From Raffaelea ambrosiae (lineage: Eukaryota; Ascomycota; Sordariomycetes; Ophiostomatales; Ophiostomataceae), in the NCBI GenBank assembly GCA_002778195.1, contig PCDI01000003.1:248001-312000 (forward strand): a stretch of 64,000 nucleotides of DNA, written 5' to 3'. The notes under the pieces were generated by a model. It made no database searches. It was not told where the DNA came from and worked only from the letters and a program-made list of their open reading frames with translations. Made by a program: the position numbers and the translations under genes. Positions 54,605-64,000 of the stretch are shown in pieces. Each line of letters starts with the position of its first letter. The first letter of the stretch is position 1.

Positions 54605-55035
54605 ATGGATCCCGTTAACTTCATTTCATGTTGCAATTATTTGTCTCGGTTCTTCCGGGGGGCGTATTCTGAGTATATCCGCTCTGCAATACCCGGACAA
54701 CAATCTATACAAGAAGTCGCATCTCGGTCGGTATGGACGAAACGCGACTTCTTCGACAAGTATCCGCGTACAAGGCTCCATTTTTGCGCGATGACATATT
54801 TTTGAGCAACCATATCTACCATATCTCACGGCGCTGGTCGAAAAAGCCAAGACGTTCGATTAAATATCTGGCGCAGAGGATGGAGAGAGTCTTTCCTCAT
54901 TCATCCAGGAGCGGACAGTACCTGACTGGGTTCAGATGATGTGCACCAGCTTGGCCACTTATACCGAAACTCACGCTCATGAGATTAAAGAGCAGGCCCA
55001 TGCAGCACGGGACATGAGCTCTGAGGCGACGACAT
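54605..55035 (+). pseudogene. Decayed coding region of unknown family
   Basis: From ATG 54605 one frame is open for 66 codons (MDPVNFISCCNYLSRFF...). A second frame then carries FEQPYLPYLTALVEKAKTFD, a TAA and, directly after, ISGAEDGESLSSFIQERTVP followed by DWVQMMCTSLATYTETHAHE up to a TGA near 55035. The protein-like character on both sides of in-frame stops suggests a gene broken by nonsense changes and at least one frame change. I do not recognise the protein. An unrecognised intron over the TAA cannot be excluded. Confidence 0.35.
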
Positions 55036-55914
55036 GAGCAACGTTAGACGGACCAATGCACACCTCCGGCCTCAGCCAAGTCGACCAGGAACACACCCAG
55101 GCAGACCAGCTGCGAACAGACGTCAACGATTCACCGACGGAGAGCCAAGAGTGTCCCTTTACCCAGATTGGTCTCTTTGGACCTACAGTTCGTGAAGCGT
55201 GGGAATGTAACTCACAGATGCGAGAACTAGAACAGCTTGCCTGTCTGCCGAGCCGCCTGCGAACACAGGACTGGACACCCGTCCATGCCCCCTCTCTACC
55301 GGTGTACCATGGATGACAACCCGTCTGGAAAGGCCCCTGGACTATGAAAGAGTCTAGGCCGACAAGTCTCTGCGCACATTCAGAGGGACAAAAAAGCGGC
55401 CCACAATCTTGCCTGGGCCGGGCACGAGTGATTTGAGGAAGGATCCGGTGACCTGGCTCAGAAACTGAGCTCGGAGATGGTGTCGAGGTGACCCCGGGTG
55501 CTCCGCACTTGGTGATCCCGGTCGTCCTGTCTGCGCATGCGCGGTTCCACACACCGTGGTTCCTCCATCCGCTGGTGACCGGATCTATGCTGGGTTCTTC
55601 CTGCACAAGCTCTTCTGATGGGGCGGCATGGAGATGAACTATATGAAGATGATGCAAAGTGGCGACGCTAGCCGGTCATACATGCATTGATCTCAATAAG
55701 AGAAATGTAATGCTTTTTTTCTTCCTCAACATAGCTCTCCAAAGTCCTACTCCTGGACAAAGACACAATGTTCATAGACACCCTGAGCTGAATCTTTCCT
55801 GAAATAAAACCTGCAAATGCTCAAACAACTCCTGTTCCGTGCTCTCTTGTCATGTATGCTAATGTATGTGCAACTCTAAAAACAAAACAAAACACACCCC
55901 TCTCTGTTCTTTAT
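55036..55914. other. Intergenic region, no gene seen
   Basis: Overlapping open frames on both strands, none with a motif. The last 250 bp are AT-rich and flank the Ima1 3' end. Confidence 0.5.
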
Positions 55915-58581
55915 TTACTGGCTTGCCATATTCCAGATTTGGTGGACGGTGACTGTGCCGTGAAGCAGCGCCAGCTGCCACCATTGCCACGGCGAGTGTG
56001 GCCCCATCGTCTGGTCTTCGTGGTCAAGTGTCTCGGGCGCATACAGATCCACTGTGCTAAGGGATGTGTCGTCCTGCGCCGATGCCTGCCACATCTGGAA
56101 TCCCATCCACCCGGCCAAGCCCATGCCTGCCAGACCGAGAATGGAACCAGCAAGAGACGGCCACACCGGTAGTTCCGGCTGCCTCTTGCCGTTCCTGCCC
56201 AGCGACCTAGCCATGGCCTGCACCCGCCATCGCGCAACCGACTCGGCTGTCAGAGAGGCCGCCATCACCGCACACAGGCCAACCGACGCCGTCTCAACCA
56301 CTGCCCCATACGGCCGCACACGAGGCAGCATCTCGTGGTACTCGTCCGACAGCTGCAAAGCACCGAGAAACAAAAACGATCCTAGCACGAGGATCAGCCA
56401 GAGCACCCGCTGTGCGGGCGAGGGCTCGCCGGCTTGGGGAGATAGCTGCGACGATGGTGCCGACATGCGCCGAGCAGTTCCGTTGGCTTGACGTCGCCGG
56501 CCGGTCGGACGGCCTTCTCCGTGACCAGAATCCAATTTAAAGGTCTGGCTGAAGAGATCCGACAGATTCTTGCTTTCGTCGTCATCCTTGTTCGTGCGCA
56601 TCGCGGACTCGGCAAAGAAGGACGGCTGGGCGAACTCGACAGACGGTGCGGGATCACTTTTCTCATTCAGGTTCAGCGCCTGGAGGCCATCGCCGCCCTT
56701 GAAAAAGGGTGCCGTGCCGGTCACACCGTCCGAAGTAGCATTGGCGTGGCCTTGTCGCAGCCTCGGGGCATTGGGTGGGTTCAGAATACGCCGCGCTATG
56801 CTTGTCGGGGCCTGCGGAACCTTGTACCAAAAGGGCCCGCGACTGTCCTCCACGGGCGTATGACTGAATGCTCTCGCTGTGGGCGGTGGCGGGTCATTGA
56901 ATCTGTTGCGGTTCATGTCGTAGCTGTTGAAGGCGCGGTACTGTGATTGTGCAGGCTCTTCGGGCTCTTCAGGCTGCGTTGGCTGCGTCGGCTGCCAGTC
57001 CATCTCGTCTGTGTATTGCTCCGTCATCTGCTGTGATAGCGAGTTCGATTGCTCAGCGTCGGCGATTTGGAGCGCGGTGAACTGAATGTCGCTGTTCCGT
57101 TGCCGGCCCACGGCGTAGCTATTGAATCCGCCGAACTGGTTGCCGTCGTCGGACTTCCCAAGCAATTTTCCGGGAGGGCTTGGCGAAGGCTGCCAGCCAT
57201 CCCATCCTTCAGTGTCATAGAGATCTTCTTCGATGGACTTGCTCGCAGTGTGCCGAGTAGGGCTGGTTGAAATCTCATCGAGAACATCCGAGAGAGTTTC
57301 AAGACCACGCCGCTCGTCGTCCGAGCGTTGTTCCGCAGTGGTGGAAAGCGGGCCGGCCACGAGCGGCGCATCTGGCAGCTTTCCAAACAAGGGCCGTACA
57401 TCTTTCTTAATCGATCGGGGCCCCGACAAGAAAGCGTAGACACCAAACAAGGCGCAGAAAGCATGTGCCCCAAGAACGGTGGGCGGAGGGCCGGCCCCAG
57501 CATTGCTGTTCGTCTGGCTGGACACCTTTGCTAACATGATGCGAACCAAGGCATTGGCTGCCTGAAAAGCATACCAGCTGGAGATACCAATGAAGGGTTT
57601 CGTGAAACCACGAACAGTCTGGACAAAGAACGGGTTCCACCAACAGCCAGCCACCGTAGACACGACGCAGGCCGTTTGCAGCCAGTAAACATGGGCGAGA
57701 AGCCAATGCAAAACTGTTCCCAAAATTCCCGTGTTGATGAAAGTAGTGGCTGGTGCCTCCGGCGATGCTGTGGGCGACGAAAACACGCCATCCACAACAA
57801 TGTCGTCGCCGAGAAGGCTCGCATCAACGGCAGCGGCGGCTCCTGGCATCTGATGCAAAGCAAGAACGTCGACAAAGACGGCCACCTGCCATAGAAACTG
57901 GAACAGAAAGCCGGCCCGCCAGAGCCACTTCCCCAAGCTGTTGGCCATTTCCACGGATGTTGGTCGTGTCAGGCGGACCTGGCGGCTGTAGTCGACCATG
58001 CGGCGCAAATGGTCAGTCTTGGCTGTGTAGCCAGCTTGGCGGATGGCGTCGAGCACCTTGGGTTCGCAATCGGCGCACACTTGCGGATACCGCTTTTCCA
58101 GGCTCTGGCGAAAGCGAAAGTAGTTCTGTTCGAGCTCGGGCATGTCGGGGTGGTCAGGGTCGTCGGGGAAGTATTGTGCCAGCGAGGCGACGAAGAGGTG
58201 CTGGTTCTTCAAGCACGTGTTGCAGAACACGGTCTTTGGCATGCCGTCGGCTGGTCGGCTGCTCAGGGGAATGGCAAACTGGGCTCGCCCCGCAGACAGG
58301 CCGGTCGCAGACAGCATCGGGCTGCTGCTCGTGTCGAAGTCGGCCGTCGTCGCGACGGGGGGGTCTGTGATTTCGCCATTCTGTTGTCGCGTCAGCATTT
58401 CGCCCCTCGCAGCGCACGCGCGCGCGTACGTATGTCTAGCTCCTACCTCGTCTAAATAGTTCGTCGCATCGCAGCTCGGGCACTCAAACTGGCGCACGCG
58501 GCCGTCGTTTGGCGTAGACGTCCTCTTGCCGCAGTAGAAGCATTTGAGATAGCGAGACCGGCGCCGGTATGGAAAGGACAT
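55915..58581 (-). CDS. Ima1-like inner nuclear membrane protein
   Basis: Two exons, 58581-58447 and 58380-55915, 866 aa. The N-terminal Ima1 domain has CxxC pairs in YLKCFYCGKRTSTPNDGRVR, FECPSCDATNYLDE, joined by splicing to NGEITDPPVATT, then KTVFCNTCLKNQHLFVASLA, YFPDDPDHPD and VCADCEPKVLDAIRQAGY. Several hydrophobic segments follow (FLFQFLWQVAVFVDVLAL, then near 57500-57700), then a long disordered region, and two more near the C-terminus (VLWLILVLGSFLFLGALQLS). This is the layout of fission-yeast Ima1 and animal Samp1/NET5, which sit in the inner nuclear membrane and couple chromatin to the envelope. The 66-bp intron (58446-58381) has no stop and is a multiple of three. Start 58581 directly precedes the domain. 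Confidence 0.88.
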   Translation of the reverse strand: MSFPYRRRSRYLKCFYCGKRTSTPNDGRVRQFECPSCDATNYLDEVGARHTYARACAARGEMLTRQQNGEITDPPVATTADFDTSSSPMLSATGLSAGRAQFAIPLSSRPADGMPKTVFCNTCLKNQHLFVASLAQYFPDDPDHPDMPELEQNYFRFRQSLEKRYPQVCADCEPKVLDAIRQAGYTAKTDHLRRMVDYSRQVRLTRPTSVEMANSLGKWLWRAGFLFQFLWQVAVFVDVLALHQMPGAAAAVDASLLGDDIVVDGVFSSPTASPEAPATTFINTGILGTVLHWLLAHVYWLQTACVVSTVAGCWWNPFFVQTVRGFTKPFIGISSWYAFQAANALVRIMLAKVSSQTNSNAGAGPPPTVLGAHAFCALFGVYAFLSGPRSIKKDVRPLFGKLPDAPLVAGPLSTTAEQRSDDERRGLETLSDVLDEISTSPTRHTASKSIEEDLYDTEGWDGWQPSPSPPGKLLGKSDDGNQFGGFNSYAVGRQRNSDIQFTALQIADAEQSNSLSQQMTEQYTDEMDWQPTQPTQPEEPEEPAQSQYRAFNSYDMNRNRFNDPPPPTARAFSHTPVEDSRGPFWYKVPQAPTSIARRILNPPNAPRLRQGHANATSDGVTGTAPFFKGGDGLQALNLNEKSDPAPSVEFAQPSFFAESAMRTNKDDDESKNLSDLFSQTFKLDSGHGEGRPTGRRRQANGTARRMSAPSSQLSPQAGEPSPAQRVLWLILVLGSFLFLGALQLSDEYHEMLPRVRPYGAVVETASVGLCAVMAASLTAESVARWRVQAMARSLGRNGKRQPELPVWPSLAGSILGLAGMGLAGWMGFQMWQASAQDDTSLSTVDLYAPETLDHEDQTMGPHSPWQWWQLALLHGTVTVHQIWNMASQ
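58381..58446 (-). other. 66-bp in-frame, stop-free intron of the Ima1-like gene
   Basis: Donor GAG|gtaggagc, acceptor gcgacaacag|AAT. Retention would add 22 residues between YLDE and NGEITDPP. Family members join these blocks directly, so splicing is expected. Confidence 0.75.
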
Positions 58582-59170
58582 GGCTCTGTTGTTGCTGTTG
58601 CAGGCGTCTGGGGGTATCACCGGGAGCGGCGCAGTATTCCCAGTTTCACCATGACTGAAATGGCCCGTCAGAATCAAGATCAAAGAAGCCGCGGATTGTT
58701 GACGACTGTTGCTTCTGTAAATATGTCCGTCGTCATTATTGGCATGCGCTGGCATGTAAATAAATTTAGGGATCGGTAAATACTGCCGGGCGGTGAGGCG
58801 CTACAGGGGAGAACGTAGGTGGGTTTGCGCCCTGGCGTTTACTTTTGCAGCAAGCGCGAACAGCTTTAGCTCCCTGTAAGTGAATTTGCGTACTGAACAC
58901 GACTCACAATGCCCTCAGATCAGATCTGAGCGGTTGACCACCCGACACGATCATTCCGTAACCATGTATGCAAAAACATTCTGACTTTTTTTTTCTATTT
59001 GAGTATGGATGTCGTTCAAACCTGCCCTAGCAACTTATATGCAGGTACCGCCAGCGTCAGCAACAGCTAACTCTATCAACCGACCTCAACAACAGGTGAT
59101 ATGGCAGCCTCACTTCAGCACACCGTGGCTTCTCTTGTGCTGACATGCCTGGTGCAACTTCAGATAAATC
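58582..59170. other. Divergent promoter region of the Ima1-like and Alg14 genes
   Basis: About 590 bp between outward-reading genes. It contains a T tract near 58987. No further gene is seen. Confidence 0.5.
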
Positions 59171-60190
59171 ATGGCTGATGTGGCATCGAAAACTGTGGAG
59201 TCGTCTCCTCTGGGGGCCACCTCGATCACCATACTCGTCGTCGTGGCCATTGGCAGCACTGCAGCTGGCTTAGCCTTGTGGGTTCTACCTCTGTCCACAA
59301 CTGCCAGTCTAGCTGCTGTACTCTTGACGTTGCTTGTGGTATGCAATCCGAAACTTCTGAATACGGGTCTGACTCGTGGTTTGTGTGCGAATGAATTGCG
59401 CTGACGCTCAGTCAAGGGCCGCTATGTCTCCCTCTTCAGGAGCCGCCGACTTCCTATGCAGAAGGCTTGGGAGGCTTCTCGTGCTGGCGGCATACCAGAT
59501 GCCGCTAAATTTCCCAGCACCTACTTTGTGTATGTTCTCGGCTCGGGCGGGCACACAAGTGAACTTTGCGAGATGATCAAGCAGCAGTTCCGGCCGAACC
59601 CTCTCAGTCATCGCCGGTATATCATCACGTCTGGAGACAGCCATTCCGAGCACGCAGTAGCCAGGCTGGAAGGTCTCATCCAGAGCTCGTTTCCCAAGGA
59701 CAAATCAGCAAGCATCGAGTCACCTGACTCGGCAGGCACCTGGGATGTCGTCCGTGTCGTGCGCGCCCGCCGCGTACACCAGCCCCTCTGGACTAGTTGG
59801 TATACGGCGGCCATGAGTGCGCTTTCTATTTTCCAAGCACTTGTTCGTCGACCACGGGACCGGCCGGCGTCTGCAGGACATGCAGATGCATTCGCTTACC
59901 CCAATCTGATTGTCACCAACGGGCCAGGCACTGGATTCATTGTCTGCCTCGTTGCCTTTGTCATGAAACTGTTTTGCTTGGTTCCATCTAACAGGTTCTG
60001 CATCATGTACATCGAAACGTGGGCCCATGTGAGCACTCTTAGCTTGACGGGCAAGCTGTTCCACTACAGCCATATTGCGGACATGTTCGTGGTTCAACAC
60101 CAAGCCCTGGCAGCCAAGACCGGTCAAAGGTTCATCGGACAGGTGACCAAGTATGGGAATCTGCTGGGCATCAAGAAGACACTGAAGTAG
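59171..60190 (+). CDS. ALG14: Alg14, membrane subunit of UDP-GlcNAc transferase
   Basis: Exons 59171-59338 and 59417-60190, 313 aa. Alg14 anchors the catalytic subunit Alg13 to the ER and helps add the second GlcNAc to dolichol-PP-GlcNAc in N-glycan assembly. Exon 1 encodes a double hydrophobic segment (ITILVVVAIGSTAAGLALWV and SLAAVLLTLLV), the membrane anchor. Exon 2 has the family glycine loop YVLGSGGHTSELCEMIKQQF (about 96-115), RYIITSGDSHSEHAV, YPNLIVTNGPGTGFIVCLVA, IMYIETWAHVSTLSLTGKLF and YSHIADMFVVQ. The intron 59339-59416 uses donor gtatgc and acceptor tcaag; the earlier AG at 59411 would shift the frame. Its partner Alg13 is not in this window. Confidence 0.92.
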
Positions 60191-60412
60191 GGTATCGATG
60201 CAAGTTCAGTTGGCATGTGGAAAGACTAGCCAGTTTCTCAAGAAAAAATCATTCCGCGAATGATTAGTGTAGTTTTTTTTTGTTTTTTTTTTGTTCCAAA
60301 CAGATAATTTACAGGATTTCCCAAAATACGGAGAGTCATGACCCATTGAGAGGTTACGTTGTACACATAAAGATGGATTCGCTCATATCAGTGTTCCCCA
60401 GCTTGTCCTTTC

Positions 60413-61232
60413 TTATGCCACAGGCGATGATTCGCTCGCTTCAGCAGGCGCAGCTTCAGTGCTGGGCGTACCAAATGATGTGTAGGCCTGGCTGCGCTCC
60501 GCCTCGATCTTCTCCGTCTCCTTAGCCGCCCACGACTTCCACCGCTCGTATATCTTGTCTTCGACGTCCATGCCGTATTGGAGAGCCGACTTGCCAAAGT
60601 AGGCACCGACCATACGGGCTTCCTCCTGAGCAACCCGCCGCTCCACCTCTTCTTGGTGCCGCAGGCGGTAAAATTCCCGTCGTGCCGAGTCGTAGGCCTG
60701 ATCCTTTGTCATTCCGCCGTTTTGCATCAACCACATTTGCCGTTGGACGACACTGGGGGGAAGAGTCAGCAAACATACAACGCGCACGCATATGGTCAAG
60801 AAGATGGGTTTATGCCAAGAGGGATAGAAGCGCGAGTTTGTTAACGTACCACTCGCCGCACAAAGGCATTCCTGGCTGGTACAGGCCCTTGCTCCAATCG
60901 TACAGCTGGGCGTCCTTGCCGTCTGCCTCCACCATTACACGCGGCCGCGCCAGCTCCCACGGATGGTCACGGAAGAACGTCCGCCGCAGGCTGTCCTCCT
61001 CGTACACAATGCGTTGGGGTTTATACGTCCGCCGTGGCTTGTGCATGCGCGGGTCTGGTGTGCGGTGGGTGACCGGAACGGTGCGGACGAGAACCTCCGT
61101 AGGCGGAATCTGCTCCACGACCTCCAGCCATGGCGGCACCGGGTTGAAGGCATGTCGCGGTGTTCGTGGGATGGCCAAGTTCATTCTTACGGTCTGCGCG
61201 ACGCGCGCAGCCAAGAACTGCTTCTTGCCCAT
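60413..61232 (-). CDS. Mitochondrial small-subunit ribosomal protein mS23 (Rsm25-like)
   Basis: Exons 61232-60850 and 60752-60413, 240 aa; the 97-bp intron is GT-AG. The N-terminus GKKQFLAARVAQTVRMNLAI, followed by PPWLEVVEQIPPTEVLVRTV, matches fungal Rsm25/mS23. After PRRTYKPQRIVYEEDSLRRT and FFRDHPWELARPRVMVEADG comes QLYDWSKGLYQPGMPLCGE, spliced to VVQRQMWLMQNGGMTKDQAY. The C-terminal helix is charged. mS23 is part of the mitoribosome small subunit; the basic N-terminus acts as the targeting and rRNA-contacting segment. The gene is convergent with Alg14 and divergent from the PPR gene, a further nuclear gene for a likely mitochondrial protein. Confidence 0.9.
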
Positions 61233-61760
61233 CGTCGCTGTTTCTTATTCTTCCTCTTCGTCGATCGTGTGGTCGGCCGATGCGGCGTAGGGAGTGTCGG
61301 GGGGGCAACGGCTGCCCAATTGATCCAATCACCCAAATAAATGTGTCGGGGAGACCAGAAGCAGTCGGTCTGCTCGAACCGGCAGTCTTGTTCTGTGCTG
61401 GGCGTAGCGGAGCTCGCCTGTCGTGCTGGTCGAAGTAGACAGCTCTTGTTGGAGCGGGTGCTTGCTTGGTTCGATTTTTCTCTTGCGCCCTGGAGCTGGC
61501 CGAGCGTCTGCATTGGTGCATATTAATATGCATGTACCCCCAACATTGGCGGCTGGCGGCGATAAGATCGACCCCAGTTTTCACCCACCTCCAAATCTAC
61601 AGCTTTTTTTCGGCTGTGAGGATTCGAGAGCGAAATAAATCAAAGACATAACCAAATCAATACTACCCTCGAGCCCCCTCTCCAGCAGTTCGGATCGCTT
61701 GCTGAGACTGGCTATCAACACAGTGCTGGTAGATGTGGGAGCCATCATGAGGGACGGCCG

Positions 61761-63174
61761 ATGAAAGCTTCACACCATATCGACAGGTCGATCTGCGGCG
61801 CGCTCCTGTCCACCCGGTCAAAACCGACTCTGTCGCCGCAGCCGTTCTCGACAAGCCCTTCTTTCCCGTCCCAATGCAGCCGAAACCAAGGCGGACGGGC
61901 AGCCAAGTGTTCTCGGGCACGCAGTTGGGTGCCAACCATAGGGAAGGCTGATCCAGCTTCGGGCATCCTTCTACCGTTTCTGTGCCCCTCGTCATGGACG
62001 TCGGCAAGACGGGGCGTATCATCTTTACAAACGACAGTCACTAGGCCGAGACGATGCGGCTCTCCGAGAACGTTCAATATGGCCGCTACGCGGTCCAACC
62101 ATACATCAACAGCTGCAGCCGTACCGGCAGTTCCGACGCCCGGTCCTTCGGCCGTTACCACTCCCAGTTTCTGGGGCCACCGGCGGCCACAGCTGAGCAA
62201 GAAGGATTTGTTGTCCTTTGTCGATCCTCCTGGAGAAGAAGACACAGTTGAGGAGCACCTCAACTTCATCCACGATCCATATATGCGACGCTACGCACCC
62301 GCAGGCGGTCCGGAAGTGCCCGTATCACACTCACGAGAAGACGAAGAATTCCCCACCTGGAACGATGTTTGGAGTGCGGATGAGGAGGTGCAGAAGCTCG
62401 TGGTGGAGCTGAGCCAAGCTGTGTGGCAGCGGCTGCGCAATCCCTCCAAAATGAGTGCGCTCGAGGTGTACGAGCGATATCGCCAGTTGCCTGGGAAGAG
62501 GATGGCCTACATCCCCGTTAGCCTCCGGCATCAGTTGCTCAAATCGCAGGGCATGGTTGAGAAGAAGGATTCACAGTCGATGCTCCGGTACTTTTCCGTC
62601 CTCGCAGACGTCAAAGACAGCGGCTTCTCGCTATGGAGGGCTGAGTGGAACGCGGCCATCTCATTTGCCAGCCGCTACGTCGGCCTGTCGACGTCTGCCG
62701 AAACCGAGTCGGCGGTGAATTTGTGGCGGGAGATGGAGCAGGAAGCAGGCACTCCGGGCAATGAGGTCACGTTCAATATCCTCTTTGATGTGGCGTCTAA
62801 GGCGGGCAACTTCACCCTAGCCGAGATGGTTTACCAGGAAATGGAGAGGCGCGGGTTCCGGTTCAACCGATACCACCACGTTAGTCTCATCCACTTCTTT
62901 GGACTCAAGATGGATTCTGACGGCGTGCGTGCCGCGTACCGAGACATGGTTGAGGACGGCGAGATGATTGATGTTGTTGTGCTGAACTGTGTCATGGTCA
63001 GCTTTCTTCGCTGCGGCGAAGAGGACGCGGCCGAGCGGGTGTACAACCGCATGCGCGAGAGCTACATGGACCGGCTGAAAGCAGCATCATCCAAGCGAGC
63101 AGAAAAAAAGGCCGCGCAAGCAGAAGCCCGGGAAAGCAGCGGAATGCAGCCGGCGACGGTCGTAGAAGATGATT

Positions 63175-63206
<32 letters not shown>

Positions 63207-63905
63207 TCGGCCAAAGAGTCGACGATGGAAAGGGATGCTGCGACATTAGCGGCCTCCACGTCGCCGGACACGACCAATTATGCGAGCCAGAAGGTCTTGA
63301 CGAGCGTCTTGATGATGCTGGCCAGGGTCAGCAAGGGCGATACCGAACTCCGTGCTGGGTATCAGCATCTCGTCCCGACGCGCCCGGATATTGCCACATT
63401 CCGCATCCTGATCAACCACTATGCCGTAAAGCTGGGCGACCTTACCACGGTTGCCCGCTACCTCAATGACATGAAGACCTTGCGCATTCCTCTCCACGGG
63501 ACCATCTTCTTAGCTCTGTTCAAGGGGTTTGCCCTGCATGGCGGCCGAGATGGATCCGGCTCAAACTGGAGTGAGCAGCGGCTGCGGAGCATCTGGGCTG
63601 CCCTGCTCAAGGCCCTGGACGAAGAAGCGACCGGGCTCTACATTAGCACATGGATGTTTGTTTGGGCACTCCGTGCATTTGACCGGTGCAGCACGCCCGA
63701 GATGGTCTTCAAGGCATACAACTCGCTGAGCTCGCGGTGGGATCCCAGTGAAGCAGACGCGGACTTCACCATCGGCTTCCTGCACAACTTGCTGAAGAAC
63801 AAACGTTCTGGCGGCGGGGGTGGCGGCAGACGCGGCGGCGGCAGAGGCGGTGGCGGCCGTATATCTATACTTGGCCAACTGGGCAGCCAGGCATTCGGGT
63901 TATAG
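61761..63905 (+). CDS. Pentatricopeptide-repeat protein, probably mitochondrial
   Basis: Intronless 714-aa protein. The N-terminal 110 residues are basic and Ser-rich with few acids, consistent with a mitochondrial presequence; an alternative start at 62079 (MAATRSNHTS) would shorten it. PPR-like helical pairs are clear at about 334-430 (NEVTFNILFDVASKAGNFTL, AEMVYQEMERRGFRFNRYHH, VVVLNCVMVSFLRCGEEDAA) and about 541-590 (DIATFRILINHYAVKLGDLT). An insert of KRAEKKAAQAEARESS and a Ser-Ala repeat (about 473-482) separates the blocks. The C-terminus is an RGG-like Gly/Arg tail (GGGGGGRRGGGRGGGGR). PPR proteins bind organellar RNA to control processing or translation. I cannot assign a specific yeast counterpart. 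Confidence 0.85.
63177..63206 (+). repeat. TCTGCG hexamer repeat in the PPR gene
   Basis: Five perfect copies of the hexamer, coding for a Ser-Ala run. Confidence 0.85.
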
Positions 63906-64000
63906 AGGATCCTTGTCTTTTATTGTATAGTACTTTGGGTTGCATATTGCATATTGCGTCCGGTTTTGGTTAGATATGCCGATAGAAGTGTTTACGAATG

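Noticed and set aside
1..64000. CRISPR arrays, complete transposons, rRNA genes, biosynthetic gene cluster
   Set aside because: No direct-repeat/spacer pattern, transposase, terminal inverted repeats, rRNA signature or backbone synthase (PKS, NRPS, terpene) was found.

Overview
The window is nuclear DNA of a filamentous ascomycete, probably a sordariomycete (inference from gene content). The signs are short spliceosomal introns (about 50-140 bp, one of 422 bp), a HET-domain protein, single-gene transcription units on both strands, an AIP3/Bud6 polarity factor, an Ima1 nuclear-membrane protein, an Snt1-type corepressor and nuclear genes for mitochondrial proteins. I see no operons, CRISPR arrays, complete transposons or convincing tRNA/rRNA genes.

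Layout. 0-2.8 kb: an orphan terminal exon, an NmrA-like NAD(P)-binding protein and a broken carboxymuconolactone-decarboxylase-like gene. 3-4.3 kb: a secreted aspartic protease. 5.3-7 kb: an FAD-dependent DAO-family oxidoreductase. 7.4-8.1 kb: a C2H2 zinc-finger gene broken at a C13 run. 9.5-11.9 kb: a secreted GH3 glycosidase. 13.5-15.2 kb: an MFS transporter. 16.3-18.2 kb: a HET-domain gene. 18.7-19.5 kb: an ankyrin-like protein. 19.8-20.3 kb: a 5'-truncated, frameshifted relic of a Cys-rich protein, followed by a 14-bp minisatellite. 21.4-23.2 kb: an eight-exon SMP-30/gluconolactonase-like protein. 23.6-25.1 kb: a four-exon membrane protein. 25.4-26.6 kb: HMG-CoA lyase. 27.6-30.3 kb: a CorA-like membrane protein. 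30.6-32.3 kb: a second DAO-family oxidoreductase. 33-34.2 kb: deoxyhypusine synthase. 35.4-43.4 kb: an intronless 2,661-aa Snt1-like SANT protein rich in polyQ. 44.4-45.8 kb: a beta-lactamase/esterase-fold serine hydrolase. 46.4-50.1 kb: Bud6/Aip3. 52-52.7 kb: a Thr/Pro-rich GPI-type surface protein. 52.9-55.7 kb: a gene-poor stretch with an HMG-CoA lyase relic and other decayed coding sequence. 55.9-63.9 kb: four housekeeping genes, Ima1, Alg14, mitoribosomal mS23 and a PPR protein.

The genes do not form an obvious biosynthetic cluster. They mix housekeeping functions (hypusination of eIF5A, N-glycan assembly, mitochondrial translation, leucine catabolism, histone-deacetylase targeting, polarity) with accessory secreted enzymes. 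The most interesting observations concern gene structure: two candidate GC-AG introns, a start-like ATG that probably lies inside the Bud6 intron behind a perfect branch-point sequence, a 66-nt stop-free intron inside the Ima1 zinc domain, and several relics caught at different stages of decay. I found no convincing undescribed system. Exon coordinates were derived by hand from splice signals and family conservation and have not been tested against transcripts.
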